Shown: piece by piece, positions 48,853 through 57,920 of the stretch
Position numbering within the stretch: position 1 is the stretch's first letter
Layout: the number at the start of each line of letters is the position of its first letter
Assembly: GCA_021833625.1 (NCBI GenBank)
Contig: JAKBEU010000003.1
Span: 62,001 to 126,000 of the forward strand
Length of the DNA: 64,000 bases
DNA from: a bacterium
Lineage (GTDB): Bacteria; Patescibacteriota; Microgenomatia; UBA1406; GWC2-37-13
Reading direction: 5' to 3'
Translations under genes and position numbers: made by a program
The notes under the pieces: generated by a model
What the model saw: only the letters and a program-made list of their open reading frames with translations
The model's database searches: none
Told to the model about the DNA's origin: nothing

Positions 48853-49469
48853 GGAGTTGAAGCGCCTGTCATGCCGGGAATATGAAGTATTCCCGATCCG
48901 ATGAGGTTTACCAAGAACACGGATCCAAGTGTGAACAGAAGTCCTATTACCGCTCCATAAATAAGCCGTTTCCCGTAGTTAAGTCTCTCCGGATCAGCCC
49001 GTGACGTGAGAACAATAAACCCTCCATACATGAGATAAAGAAGAGCCGCGCCTCCTGCGAGCGAAAACACGACATTCAACATTGCCTGAACGAAGCTCGG
49101 AGCTCCTTGCTGACTTGAAAAGCCGACACCCGCATCTGTTTTTATACACCCAAGCAAAGTAAACTGACGCCCGACCGCGACAGGATAGACGGGGAGGTTT
49201 GTTGCATCATCAACCAGAAGAGTGTCACAGTTGGTAGGGTCCGGCGTACTCTCTGCCGGAAACTTGGTGGGATAGAGGCATTTGACGCAGCTTTTCCAGT
49301 CGCCAGGAGGAGTACCGGCCGTACAGGAGGGGTTTGAGCCGTTCACGACAGTGGGGCAAAAGCCGCATGCATCACAGGTTGCATACCGTTTTGTCGCAGC
49401 AAAAGAGGAACTTGATACAACAAGAAAGAGCGCACTTAAAACAAGAAACGGCAAAAATACCTTTCGCAT
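48849..49469 (-). CDS. Cys-rich TrbC/VirB2-like membrane protein
   Basis: The start at 49469 gives a signal peptide (MRKVFLPFLVL...SFAAT). The exported segment has several Cys pairs (CDACGFC, CVKC), and two hydrophobic helices follow with the basic turn ADPERLNYGKRLI. That two-helix end is the same layout as the pilin pair at 2283-3053. TATACT (forward 49476-49481) lies 6 nt upstream of the ATG. Confidence 0.7.
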   Translation of the reverse strand: MRKVFLPFLVLSALFLVVSSSSFAATKRYATCDACGFCPTVVNGSNPSCTAGTPPGDWKSCVKCLYPTKFPAESTPDPTNCDTLLVDDATNLPVYPVAVGRQFTLLGCIKTDAGVGFSSQQGAPSFVQAMLNVVFSLAGGAALLYLMYGGFIVLTSRADPERLNYGKRLIYGAVIGLLFTLGSVFLVNLIGSGILHIPGMTGASTP

Positions 49470-49559
49470 ATTTTCAGTATACAAGAAGATAAAGCCAATA
49501 TTCAATTTACAATACATATTGCCGCTTTTTTAGCGGCGGCGTTTCGGTATAATGGTTGC

Positions 49560-51311
49560 ATGAAACGGGTGTTGTTACTGTGTCTCTCATTCTTCCTCTT
49601 TGTCGCAATTGCGGTCCCCTTACGGGCGGATCAGCTCGATGATGTCACAAAGCAACTGGAGGATTTGAAAAACACATTTTCGCAAATAAACAGCGCAAAT
49701 CAAACAAACGAAAAACAACTTGCTGATTTGCAAAAAAGACTTGATAGTATAAAGGCGCAGGTATCGGTTCTTGAAGACTCCATTCAGACGAAGGAAGAGC
49801 AGATAAAGGTAGGAGAAAAGGCGTTTGACGAGCAGCAAAAGCTGCTTCGGGTACGGGCACGTTCGTACTACAAAAATATCGGGAAGAATTCTTTTTCCGT
49901 CGTCAATCTTCTCCTGTCCGACAACATCTCAACCTCGCTGCAGAATTTTTTCTATCAAAAAACGCTTGTGGATGAAGACAAAAAAGCAATAATCAAAATA
50001 GTCATGTTTATTAAAGATGTCGAAGACAAAAAGAAAGCACTTGAAAGTGAAAAAGCTTCCCTTGCCGCGGTGAAGGCGGAGGTAGACAAACAGTCGACCT
50101 TTTTGGCGGGGGAGGTGGCGAAATCGACCAAATATTTAGGCGAATTACAAGGCAAAATTGCAGAATTAGCAGCTCAACGAGACAGTTTAATAGCTGGTCG
50201 TTTGGCAGCCTTAAATCTTCCTCAATCCGCATACACAACAACAGGCGGTTGTTCAAGCGATTTAACTAATGGAAAAGATCCGGGATTTTCTCCGCGCTTT
50301 GGCTTCTTCACTTTTGGGGTTCCGCATAGAGTTGGTTTAAGCCAATATGGAGCAAAGGGAAGAGCAAATGATGGAAAAAACGCAGAAGACATAATGAAAT
50401 TCTATTTCAATGCCGATTATTCTACTGGATATAGAACCGACGTAACCATCCACGTGGTGGGAACTAACGAATACGGACAGACATTTGACAACCAATGGAA
50501 TATTGACGAATATCTTAAACATGTTTATGAAATGCCCACTGATTGGCCAATGGAAGCTTTAAAAGCACAAGCAATCGCAGCACGCTCATATGCCCTTGCA
50601 TACACAAACAATGGCTCTGGTTCTATATGTCCGAGTCAACACTGTCAAGTAGTGAAGCAGGAAGAAAATAGCGATAGTTGGAAATCTGCGGTTGACGCAA
50701 CGAAAGGAATTGTTCTAACAAACGGAGGTAATCCAATTTCGGCATATTTTTCTTCGACTGCCGGAGGTTATACTTACGCTTCGGGAAGTGATATAAGTTC
50801 TCGGCCTTGGACAAAAAACACTCAAGATGGAAGTGGAGGCTATAACAGTTTTGATGATATAAAAAATAATGCATATGACGGACCTTCTCACGGAAATTCT
50901 CCGTGGTTCTATTGCGATTGGGGTTCACGATCAAGCTATGGAGGGACAGCGTGGCTAAAGAGCGATGAGGCTGCTGATATAGTGAACGTTGCGATGTTGG
51001 CTTTAAAAGACGGATCAACTATTGGAAATCTATATCAAACGGATAAACCAAATCCCGCAGGCAAAGAAACATGGGATGCAAACAAAGTCAAGGTCGAAGC
51101 AAAAAACAGGGGATTATCACCGTTTAACTCTATCGACTCAATTTCGGTAAGTGCAGACTTCGGAGGAGGTCGAAGCACCTCTGTCACAGTTTCTGGTGAC
51201 GCTGGGACAAAGACATTTGACAATGCTAATGATTTTAAAACGTACTTTAACCAAAGGGCACCGGCAAATATTCAGATAGTCGGACTTTTGTTTAATGTTG
51301 AGAAACGGTAA
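49560..51311 (+). CDS. SpoIID/LytB-domain protein with N-terminal coiled coil
   Basis: This 583-aa exported protein has a signal peptide (MKRVLLLCLSF...PLRAD), a coiled coil to about residue 215 with a RARSYYKNIG block typical of cell-wall hydrolase activators, then a SpoIID domain with RVGLSQYGAKGRA, the catalytic region EALKAQAIAARSYAL and YFSSTAGGYT. SpoIID family enzymes are peptidoglycan lytic transglycosylases. Codon usage becomes more AT-ending from about 50140, near the domain border. TATAAT at 49548-49553 is 6 nt before the ATG. Confidence 0.88.
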   Translation: MKRVLLLCLSFFLFVAIAVPLRADQLDDVTKQLEDLKNTFSQINSANQTNEKQLADLQKRLDSIKAQVSVLEDSIQTKEEQIKVGEKAFDEQQKLLRVRARSYYKNIGKNSFSVVNLLLSDNISTSLQNFFYQKTLVDEDKKAIIKIVMFIKDVEDKKKALESEKASLAAVKAEVDKQSTFLAGEVAKSTKYLGELQGKIAELAAQRDSLIAGRLAALNLPQSAYTTTGGCSSDLTNGKDPGFSPRFGFFTFGVPHRVGLSQYGAKGRANDGKNAEDIMKFYFNADYSTGYRTDVTIHVVGTNEYGQTFDNQWNIDEYLKHVYEMPTDWPMEALKAQAIAARSYALAYTNNGSGSICPSQHCQVVKQEENSDSWKSAVDATKGIVLTNGGNPISAYFSSTAGGYTYASGSDISSRPWTKNTQDGSGGYNSFDDIKNNAYDGPSHGNSPWFYCDWGSRSSYGGTAWLKSDEAADIVNVAMLALKDGSTIGNLYQTDKPNPAGKETWDANKVKVEAKNRGLSPFNSIDSISVSADFGGGRSTSVTVSGDAGTKTFDNANDFKTYFNQRAPANIQIVGLLFNVEKR

Positions 51312-52275
51312 TTGCCCTTTTTATCCCGTTAAAGAGAAGTTGTATCAGCGCACTTATTGCCGTAACCGAAAGGAAAAATGTCACCCACGTAAATCTGATG
51401 TGGAAAAAAACCGTAACGGCGTAGATGACGAGAATATGAATGAAAAATATTTGGTACGAATAAAGACTAAAAAAATGGATAACCGACCGGATAATCTTGT
51501 GAGAAAAAACCCCCCGCTTTGAGAGAAAAAATAAGATGTTGATGGACAAAAACCCGTAGGCCAAGTGATAGAGATTCGGCGGATATTTGTTGTCATACAT
51601 GTAGAGCGAATGGTGGAAAATGGGAAGAATAAGCTGCTGGGTGCCAACAAAAAGTCCCGCAAAAAGAAACGTCATCCAAAAAAATATTTTTTTGTTGTTC
51701 CACATTTTGTCGAAATAATACGTATAGATAAGAACGAGCGACCAGGGAAGCCACATGATTGAGCGGTAATAAGAGAGCGGCGTATACTTCAAAAAGAGAA
51801 GGGAAGAAACAACTGCGACTGCAAAGTAAACAGCGAGCAATTTTTTTCTTTTTTCGGCTAAGTAGGCAATAAACGGCATAAGTATTGCCATCTGGATAAA
51901 AAGCAAAACAAGCCAGTTAAAGTCAAGTCCGCCCACAACAAATATATTCTGCAGAACGTAGGAGGATGTCAGTTTGTGCGGTTCTTTAAGAAGGAGAAAT
52001 AAATAATAAACGGCAAAGAAAAAATAATAAGGAACGATTAACCGCTTAACACGTTTCCATAAATGCAGAAAAAAAGTTTTCCAGGAATACTCCTGTTTTT
52101 TTTGGAAAAAAAGATATGCGGAACAAAAAATAAACGCAACCACCGCAAACTGACTTATTTCAAGAGTCGCATATGAAAGGGGATATTGGAGAAAATAGAC
52201 ATTCGTGTGGATGAGAATCATGACGATAATCGATATGCCGCGGATGTCATCAATTTCAAAGAGTCTTTTTTTCAT
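51292..52275 (-). CDS. Membrane acyltransferase (acyltransferase 3 family)
   Basis: This 327-aa polytopic protein (about ten helices) matches the OafA/acyltransferase-3 family: EIDDIRGISIIVMILIHTN has the conserved DxxRxxxxxxVxxxH pattern at its start. It likely adds acyl groups to an envelope glycan. The start at 52275 fits a TACTAT box 9 nt away and overlaps the ligase gene by 20 bp. Confidence 0.85.
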   Translation of the reverse strand: MKKRLFEIDDIRGISIIVMILIHTNVYFLQYPLSYATLEISQFAVVAFIFCSAYLFFQKKQEYSWKTFFLHLWKRVKRLIVPYYFFFAVYYLFLLLKEPHKLTSSYVLQNIFVVGGLDFNWLVLLFIQMAILMPFIAYLAEKRKKLLAVYFAVAVVSSLLFLKYTPLSYYRSIMWLPWSLVLIYTYYFDKMWNNKKIFFWMTFLFAGLFVGTQQLILPIFHHSLYMYDNKYPPNLYHLAYGFLSINILFFLSKRGVFSHKIIRSVIHFFSLYSYQIFFIHILVIYAVTVFFHIRFTWVTFFLSVTAISALIQLLFNGIKRAITVSQH

Positions 52276-53503
52276 ACTGTACATATAGTATCCCAAAAAT
52301 AACGGGTAAAAGGAGCGCATTTTGCTGCAAAGTTATCCAATAATGATCAATGCTTCCCGTAATAAGAACACAAAGGAGGGGAAGAAAGAACGGCAGTTTC
52401 AGCTTTAGGAGGCGGAGGAATTTATACATAAAACCGAATAAAAGCGCGGAAAGAGGAAGCCCCAACTCCGTGACAATAAGGAAAAATATGTTGTGCACCG
52501 GCTGTTCAAAAAAAATAGAGTAATGTTGGGGAAATTTATTTTGTGCGATAAGATAACTGCCCATTCCTACCCCGGTAAGTGGATGCGTCTTTATTATTTC
52601 AATTGAATTATCAAGAAAGGTGAGGCGTTTTTGAAAACTGAACTGGTCCCCTTTTATATTGAAAACGAGGAGTAAAAGGAAAAGGGAAAGGAATATTTTT
52701 GAAACAGTGCACGGTCTGCAGTCGATGTTTTTTCCGAAGAAATAAATAAGGTTAATAAGCACGTACACAACAACTGCAGTGCGGGAAAATGAGACAAGGA
52801 CAAGTATAGATGAAAAGGAAAGGAGCGCTATTTTTAAAAAAACGTTCGTTATCTTTTTTTGTGTCAGGATAAAGGTATAGATGAGAAGGTAAAATCCTCC
52901 CATGGAGTTGGGATGGGAAAATGTACCGTAAGGACGCAGGAATTCGACTCCCAACATACGGGCTTTTGCAATTCCGGGCGTAAAAATTGAGAATTGCCGT
53001 TCGCCGAAAAAATACCACAATCCTTGAAGACTGTGCCGGAGGGACAGTTGGGAAATTGACAGTGCCAACTGGACAAGCGTACCAAAAAAAAGACCCAAGA
53101 CGAAAGAAGAAAAGACCCGTCGTTTGTCCCCATTTTTTCGGAAGAAATAAAAGAGAAGCACCGCCTCAAGAACACGCGCAAAACGATAAACCCATAATGG
53201 TTTGGAAAGAGCGGATACATAATTCGCCCCCAAGAGAAGGAGAACTGCAAAAAAAAGCAACGCTATTTTTTTGGAAGGCAGACGCAATTTTTTTACGTCC
53301 TTCATATGTTGAAAGAGAAAAATTACCAGGAGAAAAATGGACAGAATATCCGTCAGATACAGAGTCGGCGCGAGGTAATCGATGCGGATTCCGGAAAGAT
53401 AAGAGAAGGGGAAAAAGAAGTGTTTGCCAAGTTGTGTGGAAAGTAAAAATGAGAAAATAAAAACGCCAATGGGCAATACAGTACGCACGAATCGGGAATA
53501 CAT
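52256..53503 (-). CDS. O-antigen ligase/polymerase-like membrane protein
   Basis: This 415-aa polytopic protein has the Wzy/O-antigen-ligase layout: repeated helices, a large exported loop with RPYGTFSHPNSMGGFYLL and HPLTGVGMGSYLI, and a C-terminal Pro-rich region. It likely links or polymerises glycan units at the outer face of the membrane. The start at 53503 is preferred, with TACAAT 6 nt upstream on the minus strand. It overlaps the acyltransferase start by 20 bp. Confidence 0.85.
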   Translation of the reverse strand: MYSRFVRTVLPIGVFIFSFLLSTQLGKHFFFPFSYLSGIRIDYLAPTLYLTDILSIFLLVIFLFQHMKDVKKLRLPSKKIALLFFAVLLLLGANYVSALSKPLWVYRFARVLEAVLLFYFFRKNGDKRRVFSSFVLGLFFGTLVQLALSISQLSLRHSLQGLWYFFGERQFSIFTPGIAKARMLGVEFLRPYGTFSHPNSMGGFYLLIYTFILTQKKITNVFLKIALLSFSSILVLVSFSRTAVVVYVLINLIYFFGKNIDCRPCTVSKIFLSLFLLLLVFNIKGDQFSFQKRLTFLDNSIEIIKTHPLTGVGMGSYLIAQNKFPQHYSIFFEQPVHNIFFLIVTELGLPLSALLFGFMYKFLRLLKLKLPFFLPLLCVLITGSIDHYWITLQQNALLLPVIFGILYVQYEKKTL

Positions 53504-53532
53504 AGAGTTATTGTAACAAAGAGGAAGATTGG

Positions 53533-53538
53533 TATAAT
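53533..53538 (+). promoter_or_regulatory. -10 box TATAAT for the Nudix gene
   Basis: TATAAT ends 6 nt before the ATG at 53545, which opens in a different frame from the Nudix body. It supports transcription start at that ATG. Confidence 0.55.
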
Positions 53539-53581
53539 ACCTAAATGGACTATTACAAAAAAAAAGCAATATATCGCGGAA

Positions 53582-54088
53582 GTGAACGAAGAAGATACGG
53601 TTGTGGGAAAAATTGAGAAATGGGAAGCACATAAAAAAGGCATTCTCCATCGCGGATATACCGCAATTCTTACCTTTGAAGATCAGTTTATTTTGCAGTA
53701 CCGGAAGCACCCCGTTTTTGACAATGTCCTTGATCTTTCGTTCTCATCCCACCAGTTGTATGACGGAGAAACAATGCAATCGGGAAGTGAAGCGATTGCG
53801 GAGGGGTTGGAAAGAGAATGGGGAATTAGAGAAAGCGATCTGGTAAAATCGCCGGTGTTTGTGGCAAAATTCCAGTATAAAGCGTTTGATGATGTCTCGG
53901 GATATTATGAACACGAAATCGACCATATATTTGCGGTTCACTTGAATAAAATGCCCCGCCCGAACTACGATTTTGCTTACGGATTTTTGGCCCTTCACAA
54001 AGAAAACGTCAAGTCTCTTGCTGATGTGCGGTTCTTTACTCTCCTTGCTCCATGGGTCCATGAACTTCTGAAGCGAAACTTATTCTGA
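53582..54088 (+). CDS. Nudix-family hydrolase, N-terminus apparently frameshifted
   Basis: This 168-aa frame starts at a GTG and matches the isopentenyl-diphosphate isomerase-like Nudix family: KGILHRGYTAIL, DLSFSSHQ and the helical SEAIAEGLEREWGI (Nudix-box helix, GxxxxREWxI). The extra N-terminal residues belong with ATG 53545 (MDYYKKK) in another frame. Deleting one A from the A9 run at 53557-53565 joins them. Substrate is unknown; IPP isomerase and dNTP-type hydrolase are both possible. Confidence 0.82.
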   Translation: MNEEDTVVGKIEKWEAHKKGILHRGYTAILTFEDQFILQYRKHPVFDNVLDLSFSSHQLYDGETMQSGSEAIAEGLEREWGIRESDLVKSPVFVAKFQYKAFDDVSGYYEHEIDHIFAVHLNKMPRPNYDFAYGFLALHKENVKSLADVRFFTLLAPWVHELLKRNLF

Positions 54089-54102
54089 TACAATAGTGAT
54101 TA

Positions 54103-54549
54103 ATGAAAGTCTTTAATCGTTCGTTCGAGCGCAACTATGAAAAACTGGAAACCTTTGAGGTGGGTATTTCTTTGACTGGGGCAGAGGCAAAATCCGTTTT
54201 TCAGGGACACATCCGCCTGGATGATGCATTCGTCCGGATGATGGACGGACAAGCGTATCTCATTAATGGAGATATTATGCGGTATCCGTTTGCGACCCAA
54301 AAAGGGTATGACGCAAAACGAAGCAGACGTCTTCTTCTTCACAAAAAAGAACTGCTGAAGCTTGCCATAAAAACGGCAGCAAAAGGACTTACTCTCGCTC
54401 CCGTTTCCTGCTATACAAAAGGCCCTTTTATCAAACTTGAAGTCGCACTTGTCAGGGGACGGCGCGATATCGAAAAGAAAAATGTCGAGAAAAAAAGGGA
54501 TATCGTACGCGAACAAAAGCGGGAAGCAAAAGAGTGGATGAAAGGATAG
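54103..54549 (+). CDS. smpB: SmpB, SsrA-binding protein
   Basis: This 148-aa protein binds tmRNA and brings it to stalled ribosomes. It has the family core NRSFERNYEKLETFEVGI, LTGAEAKSVFQGHIRL, and a basic C-terminal tail (RGRRDIEKKN...REAKEWMKG). The tmRNA gene lies 1.25 kb downstream. TACAAT at 54089-54094 sits 8 nt before the ATG. Confidence 0.96.
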   Translation: MKVFNRSFERNYEKLETFEVGISLTGAEAKSVFQGHIRLDDAFVRMMDGQAYLINGDIMRYPFATQKGYDAKRSRRLLLHKKELLKLAIKTAAKGLTLAPVSCYTKGPFIKLEVALVRGRRDIEKKNVEKKRDIVREQKREAKEWMKG

Positions 54550-54569
54550 GAATGTGAGAGAATAAAAAT

Positions 54570-55085
54570 ATGAAACTCCCAAAAGAACTCACAACCGTTA
54601 CCCGTCTGTCAAAAGCGCTTGCTCTGACGCTCTTTATTACTCTTCCCATTCTCGCATTTTCGTTCGGAATGAACTATCAAAAAGGTCTTGATGAACAGGC
54701 TCCATTTGTTACCTCTCCCACTCCTGAAAACCCGGTTGCGTGTACTCTTGAAGCAAAAACATGTCCGGACGGCACTGCCGTTGGACGAATTCCCCCCAAC
54801 TGTGAATTTCAAGCGTGTCCTCCCTCAGGCAAGAAGGTGACGTGTGGAGGAATTGTCTTCAAGTCCTGCCCGACAGGATATTTCTGCAAATACGATGGTA
54901 CGTACCCCGATGCAGGAGGGACATGTGAAAAAGACACAACAATCCCAAACGGATATGTGTGTCCTCAAGGCGAATATGTTAATTGTATGCCCGGACCCGA
55001 AAGTCGGATAATCCTACAATGTACAACCGACTATCTCCGCTGGGCACAACAAAATTGCCCCAATTTTAAGGGCGCAGCCTATTAA
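54570..55085 (+). CDS. 171-aa Cys-rich anchored protein
   Basis: An N-terminal membrane helix (LALTLFITLPILAFSFG) precedes a Cys-rich exported domain with 13 cysteines. Two segments, CTLEAKTCPDGTAVG and CEFQACP, look like a short disulfide module. No known family is certain. It converges on the HAD hydrolase gene with a 4-bp overlap. Confidence 0.65.
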   Translation: MKLPKELTTVTRLSKALALTLFITLPILAFSFGMNYQKGLDEQAPFVTSPTPENPVACTLEAKTCPDGTAVGRIPPNCEFQACPPSGKKVTCGGIVFKSCPTGYFCKYDGTYPDAGGTCEKDTTIPNGYVCPQGEYVNCMPGPESRIILQCTTDYLRWAQQNCPNFKGAAY

Positions 55086-55723
55086 CGAATGAGGTCTGAA
55101 AGGGAATTAATACAGTGAGTTTTATGTATGAGAAATTCTTCCTTGGAGGTTAGCCCATTTGGGAGAGCAATAAAATCTATCCCCGCTCCCTTTGCAGCTT
55201 TCATGTCTCTTAAATCATCTCCCACATATAAAGTCTGGGAGGGCAGAATATTTTCTTTTTCCAATAGTGAGAGAGCAGTGTTAAACACGCGGGGATCCGG
55301 TTTATGGAACGAGGAATCCATCGATCCTTGGATGAGGTTTAATTTTTCATAGGGCATCGCACACTCTTTCATATCTTTGATAATCGATTCTTTTGTCATG
55401 CTCGTGATGATGCCGGTCCAGTAAGAATGGTTCTGCAAATAGGTGAGTACGGGAATAGTGTCTGCAAATGGATACTTTGGATATTTATGGTCAAGTGAGT
55501 GATAGTTATTTTTCATATTTTCAACGGTGTCCTTGTGATCGTAGAATAGCTCAATCATGGGTTCAAACGGCATGCCCCAATATTGTCGGATTGTCTCCTC
55601 AGTAAGCTCGTGGTTGTAGAATTGCTTCGCTGCAGCCTGGTGTTGTTTCCATTTTACGTTCATAGCCTCAACAAGCGTTTCATCAAAGTCGAACAAAATA
55701 GCCTTGTAGGGGGAGATAAGCAT
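55082..55723 (-). CDS. HAD-superfamily phosphatase
   Basis: This 213-aa enzyme has the HAD nucleophile motif LFDFDETLV, the cap region, TSMTKE (motif II), and KPDPRVFN plus YVGDDLRDMKAA (motifs III and IV). It is a small-molecule phosphatase, substrate unknown, resembling phosphoglycolate phosphatase. The start at 55723 is preferred because TATACT (forward 55730-55735) lies 6 nt upstream; the longer frame runs into tmRNA. Confidence 0.85.
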   Translation of the reverse strand: MLISPYKAILFDFDETLVEAMNVKWKQHQAAAKQFYNHELTEETIRQYWGMPFEPMIELFYDHKDTVENMKNNYHSLDHKYPKYPFADTIPVLTYLQNHSYWTGIITSMTKESIIKDMKECAMPYEKLNLIQGSMDSSFHKPDPRVFNTALSLLEKENILPSQTLYVGDDLRDMKAAKGAGIDFIALPNGLTSKEEFLIHKTHCINSLSDLIR

Positions 55724-55798
55724 ACAAGTAGTATATCGTATTTGGGGTCGATATAGCAGGCTGAAAATGGTATAATAAGACCTTAGGATTTTAAGCAT

Positions 55799-56216
55799 GG
55801 GGATGATAGGTATCGACGAGGAATCGGCACATTTACAAATAGTGAGAGCGGGTCTGTCCGTCAAACAGAAAAAACAACAATTGCTACATCTTTTGATGAC
55901 GCTGTTGCTGATTTGAAAGCATTTGCTTCTGACATGGTCTTCGGATCACGCCAACAAGCTATGCTTTATGCATAATTGCTTTCAAAAAAGCCCCATTTCA
56001 AGGATTCGTTCGGCTCGCTTTGAAAAACGGGGTTAACCAACCGAAATATGTGAACCATCATTCCTGATTGGGTGGGGATCAGACAAAAACAATAATCAGC
56101 TGCCGGGAAAAGGTTTGAATATTTTCCTTTCCCGACATGAGTAAAAATATCCTATCTCTCACTACATATTTGTAGAAGTGTTTCCCCGGATCCGGGTTCA
56201 ATTCCCGGCATCTCCA
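55799..56216 (+). ncRNA. ssrA: tmRNA with a predicted 30-residue tag
   Basis: The ends form a tRNA-like acceptor stem (GGGGATG with CATCTCC). The T arm is CCGGGTTCAATTCCCGG. Pseudoknot PK1 is visible: CGG (55849-55851) with CCG (55858-55860) and loop TCTGT with ACAGA (55865-55869). The resume codon is predicted as GCT at 55883, 13 nt after PK1. The tag begins ATSFDD, ends QQAMLYA, and stops at TAA 55973-55975, 30 residues. TATAAT at 55771-55776 is its promoter. HARP RNase P would cut its 5' end. Confidence 0.9.
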
Positions 56217-56266
56217 CACTTAGATCTAGATTATTACAATAATGTTGAAGTATAGGAAGTTAATAA

Positions 56267-56974
56267 CTACTCTTGTATAGTTTCTATAAGCTTTGACCCT
56301 AAATCGGTAACGATTAAATGACCCACACCGCCTCCCCAGGTTTGATCTGTCCAATCATTAAATATCCCCATTGAATCTAAATCTTTTATAAGTCCTCCTA
56401 TTAAGGGCTTATTTAAGCCTTTTGAAGAGAATTCAGATATTATATTGTCTCTTAACGTCTTCGATCTTTCAAATCTAGTTCCTCTATCTGCTGTTAAGTA
56501 CGTTTCAGCAAATAATAGAATATGCAAATGATCTATAGTAAACCTAAAAAGGAGTTGTTGATAAAAGATTTTATTTTGTTCATCAGAATAGTGTATATCT
56601 AAAAAATATATTAATTGATTTATGTATGAATTACGCAGATCCTCATATTGTTGTAATCCAGCTGCGCTATATACTCTATAAACAAGGATGCTGTATTCCT
56701 CAATGTTTTTAGTAAATTGTTCGTTATCTACTTCAATTTTCTTAATCCTTCTATTGAGTGAATCCATTGTTGCCTCTATTCTTTTTTTGGCAATATGATC
56801 ATAAGGTCCAAAAACAAAAGCGTCTATTACTTGACCCATACTCAAACTCACATTTCCATCGGGAGAAGTATTAAGCGCTTGAAGAAATTTTCTAAACAGT
56901 ACTGTTCCTGCTCTTTCAGATAAATCGATGTACCAATCTTCCATTTTTTTCACGACATCTTTTGTTTTACCCAT
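56267..56974 (-). CDS. 235-aa AT-rich hypothetical protein
   Basis: This helical, Ile/Lys-rich protein has no signal peptide and no known motif. It is AT-rich, like the island at 6-23 kb, and lies just after the tmRNA 3' end, a common integration site. TAAAAT ends 6 nt before the ATG on the minus strand. It may be part of a small second insertion. Function unknown. Confidence 0.55.
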   Translation of the reverse strand: MGKTKDVVKKMEDWYIDLSERAGTVLFRKFLQALNTSPDGNVSLSMGQVIDAFVFGPYDHIAKKRIEATMDSLNRRIKKIEVDNEQFTKNIEEYSILVYRVYSAAGLQQYEDLRNSYINQLIYFLDIHYSDEQNKIFYQQLLFRFTIDHLHILLFAETYLTADRGTRFERSKTLRDNIISEFSSKGLNKPLIGGLIKDLDSMGIFNDWTDQTWGGGVGHLIVTDLGSKLIETIQE

Positions 56975-57118
56975 AGAATAATTTTAACATTAGTTTTAAA
57001 TCTACCCATGACATTGATAGTTTTAGATTGTGAAACAGAGAAGGCTGTGTCTATGTATAAAGATAAATTCGTTCAAAATATTACATAGTCTATTTTTTGC
57101 TATAATGAAATATATCTT

Positions 57119-57382
57119 GTGAATAAATTACTTATCACACTATTTTTTGTAACTACGGTTGTATTTGGCTTCTTATACTACAAAGAGGTTTCTACATTTC
57201 CTATCACACTTTATATTTGTGGTCCTGGGTATACTGATTGCTTTCCTGCAGCAAAATACGACGATAGAACTAGTTGTGAAAATGCTAACAAAAAAGGGAA
57301 TTGGCTATGCGACTCAATCGACAAAAATAATATTAAATGTAAAGAATCAGATAATTCATTTGCCGTTGGTTATTGTAAATAA
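57119..57382 (+). CDS. 87-aa secreted Cys-rich protein
   Basis: From a GTG start, a membrane or signal segment (LLITLFFVTTVVFGFLYY) precedes a short exported domain with six cysteines (CGPGYTDCFPA, CENANKKGNWLCD, IKC, GYC). It is AT-rich and may belong to a small accessory region after tmRNA. No family is recognised. Confidence 0.5.
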   Translation: MNKLLITLFFVTTVVFGFLYYKEVSTFPITLYICGPGYTDCFPAAKYDDRTSCENANKKGNWLCDSIDKNNIKCKESDNSFAVGYCK

Positions 57383-57644
57383 TCACCGATTGATCTCAAT
57401 TACCCCACTTCAGTTACGTGTTTAAATACTTCTATGTGATATGGCTGGGCTTAAATTGTGGAGAGCATGATACCACTTGAATATATACTCTTCTATTTTA
57501 TCCCACGAATTTACAAGTTTGTCCACCCACTTTGCACTCGTTAGCTAAAGGGAGCGTTAACAATCAACAAGTCTTCCCAAAATCATATCTTCCTATTTCC
57601 GTCTAATGGTATAATGAGGCTCTTTTATCAATCTAGACGATACT

Positions 57645-57887
57645 ATGGAGAATGGAAAAAGGTTTGCCCCCCGAGAGAATGTTCCTCTTGAGCAATATGA
57701 CAGAACTCAGCTATTTGCTTTTCAATACTTAACGCGGATTTTCGGAGCAATCAAACTTGCACCACCTGTTCTCATTGCAGCCTCTGCCAATGCAATTACA
57801 AAGAAACAAGTGCGGTGTATGACAAGAGAATATTCAAACTACGGAAGAGTTGACTATCGTCCTCCTTTCACACTAAAACCGCGGTGA
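57645..57887 (+). CDS. 80-aa hypothetical protein
   Basis: The protein is basic, with Ala-rich hydrophobic centre APPVLIAASANAIT and no motif. A TATAAT box (57611-57616) lies about 28 nt upstream. Coding status is uncertain because it is short and has no homologue I can name. The gap before it, 57383-57644, shows nothing else of note. Confidence 0.4.
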   Translation: MENGKRFAPRENVPLEQYDRTQLFAFQYLTRIFGAIKLAPPVLIAASANAITKKQVRCMTREYSNYGRVDYRPPFTLKPR

Positions 57888-57920
57888 TAAAACATAGTCA
57901 TGTTCTGTATATAATTGTTT

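Noticed and set aside
55724-55864. N-terminal extension of the HAD gene into tmRNA
   Set aside because: The extension is not HAD-like and TATACT before 55723 supports the shorter form.
56151-56260. A second tmRNA-end copy marking a right att site after tmRNA
   Set aside because: No repeat of the CCGGGTTCAATTCCCGG end was found in 56217-57920.
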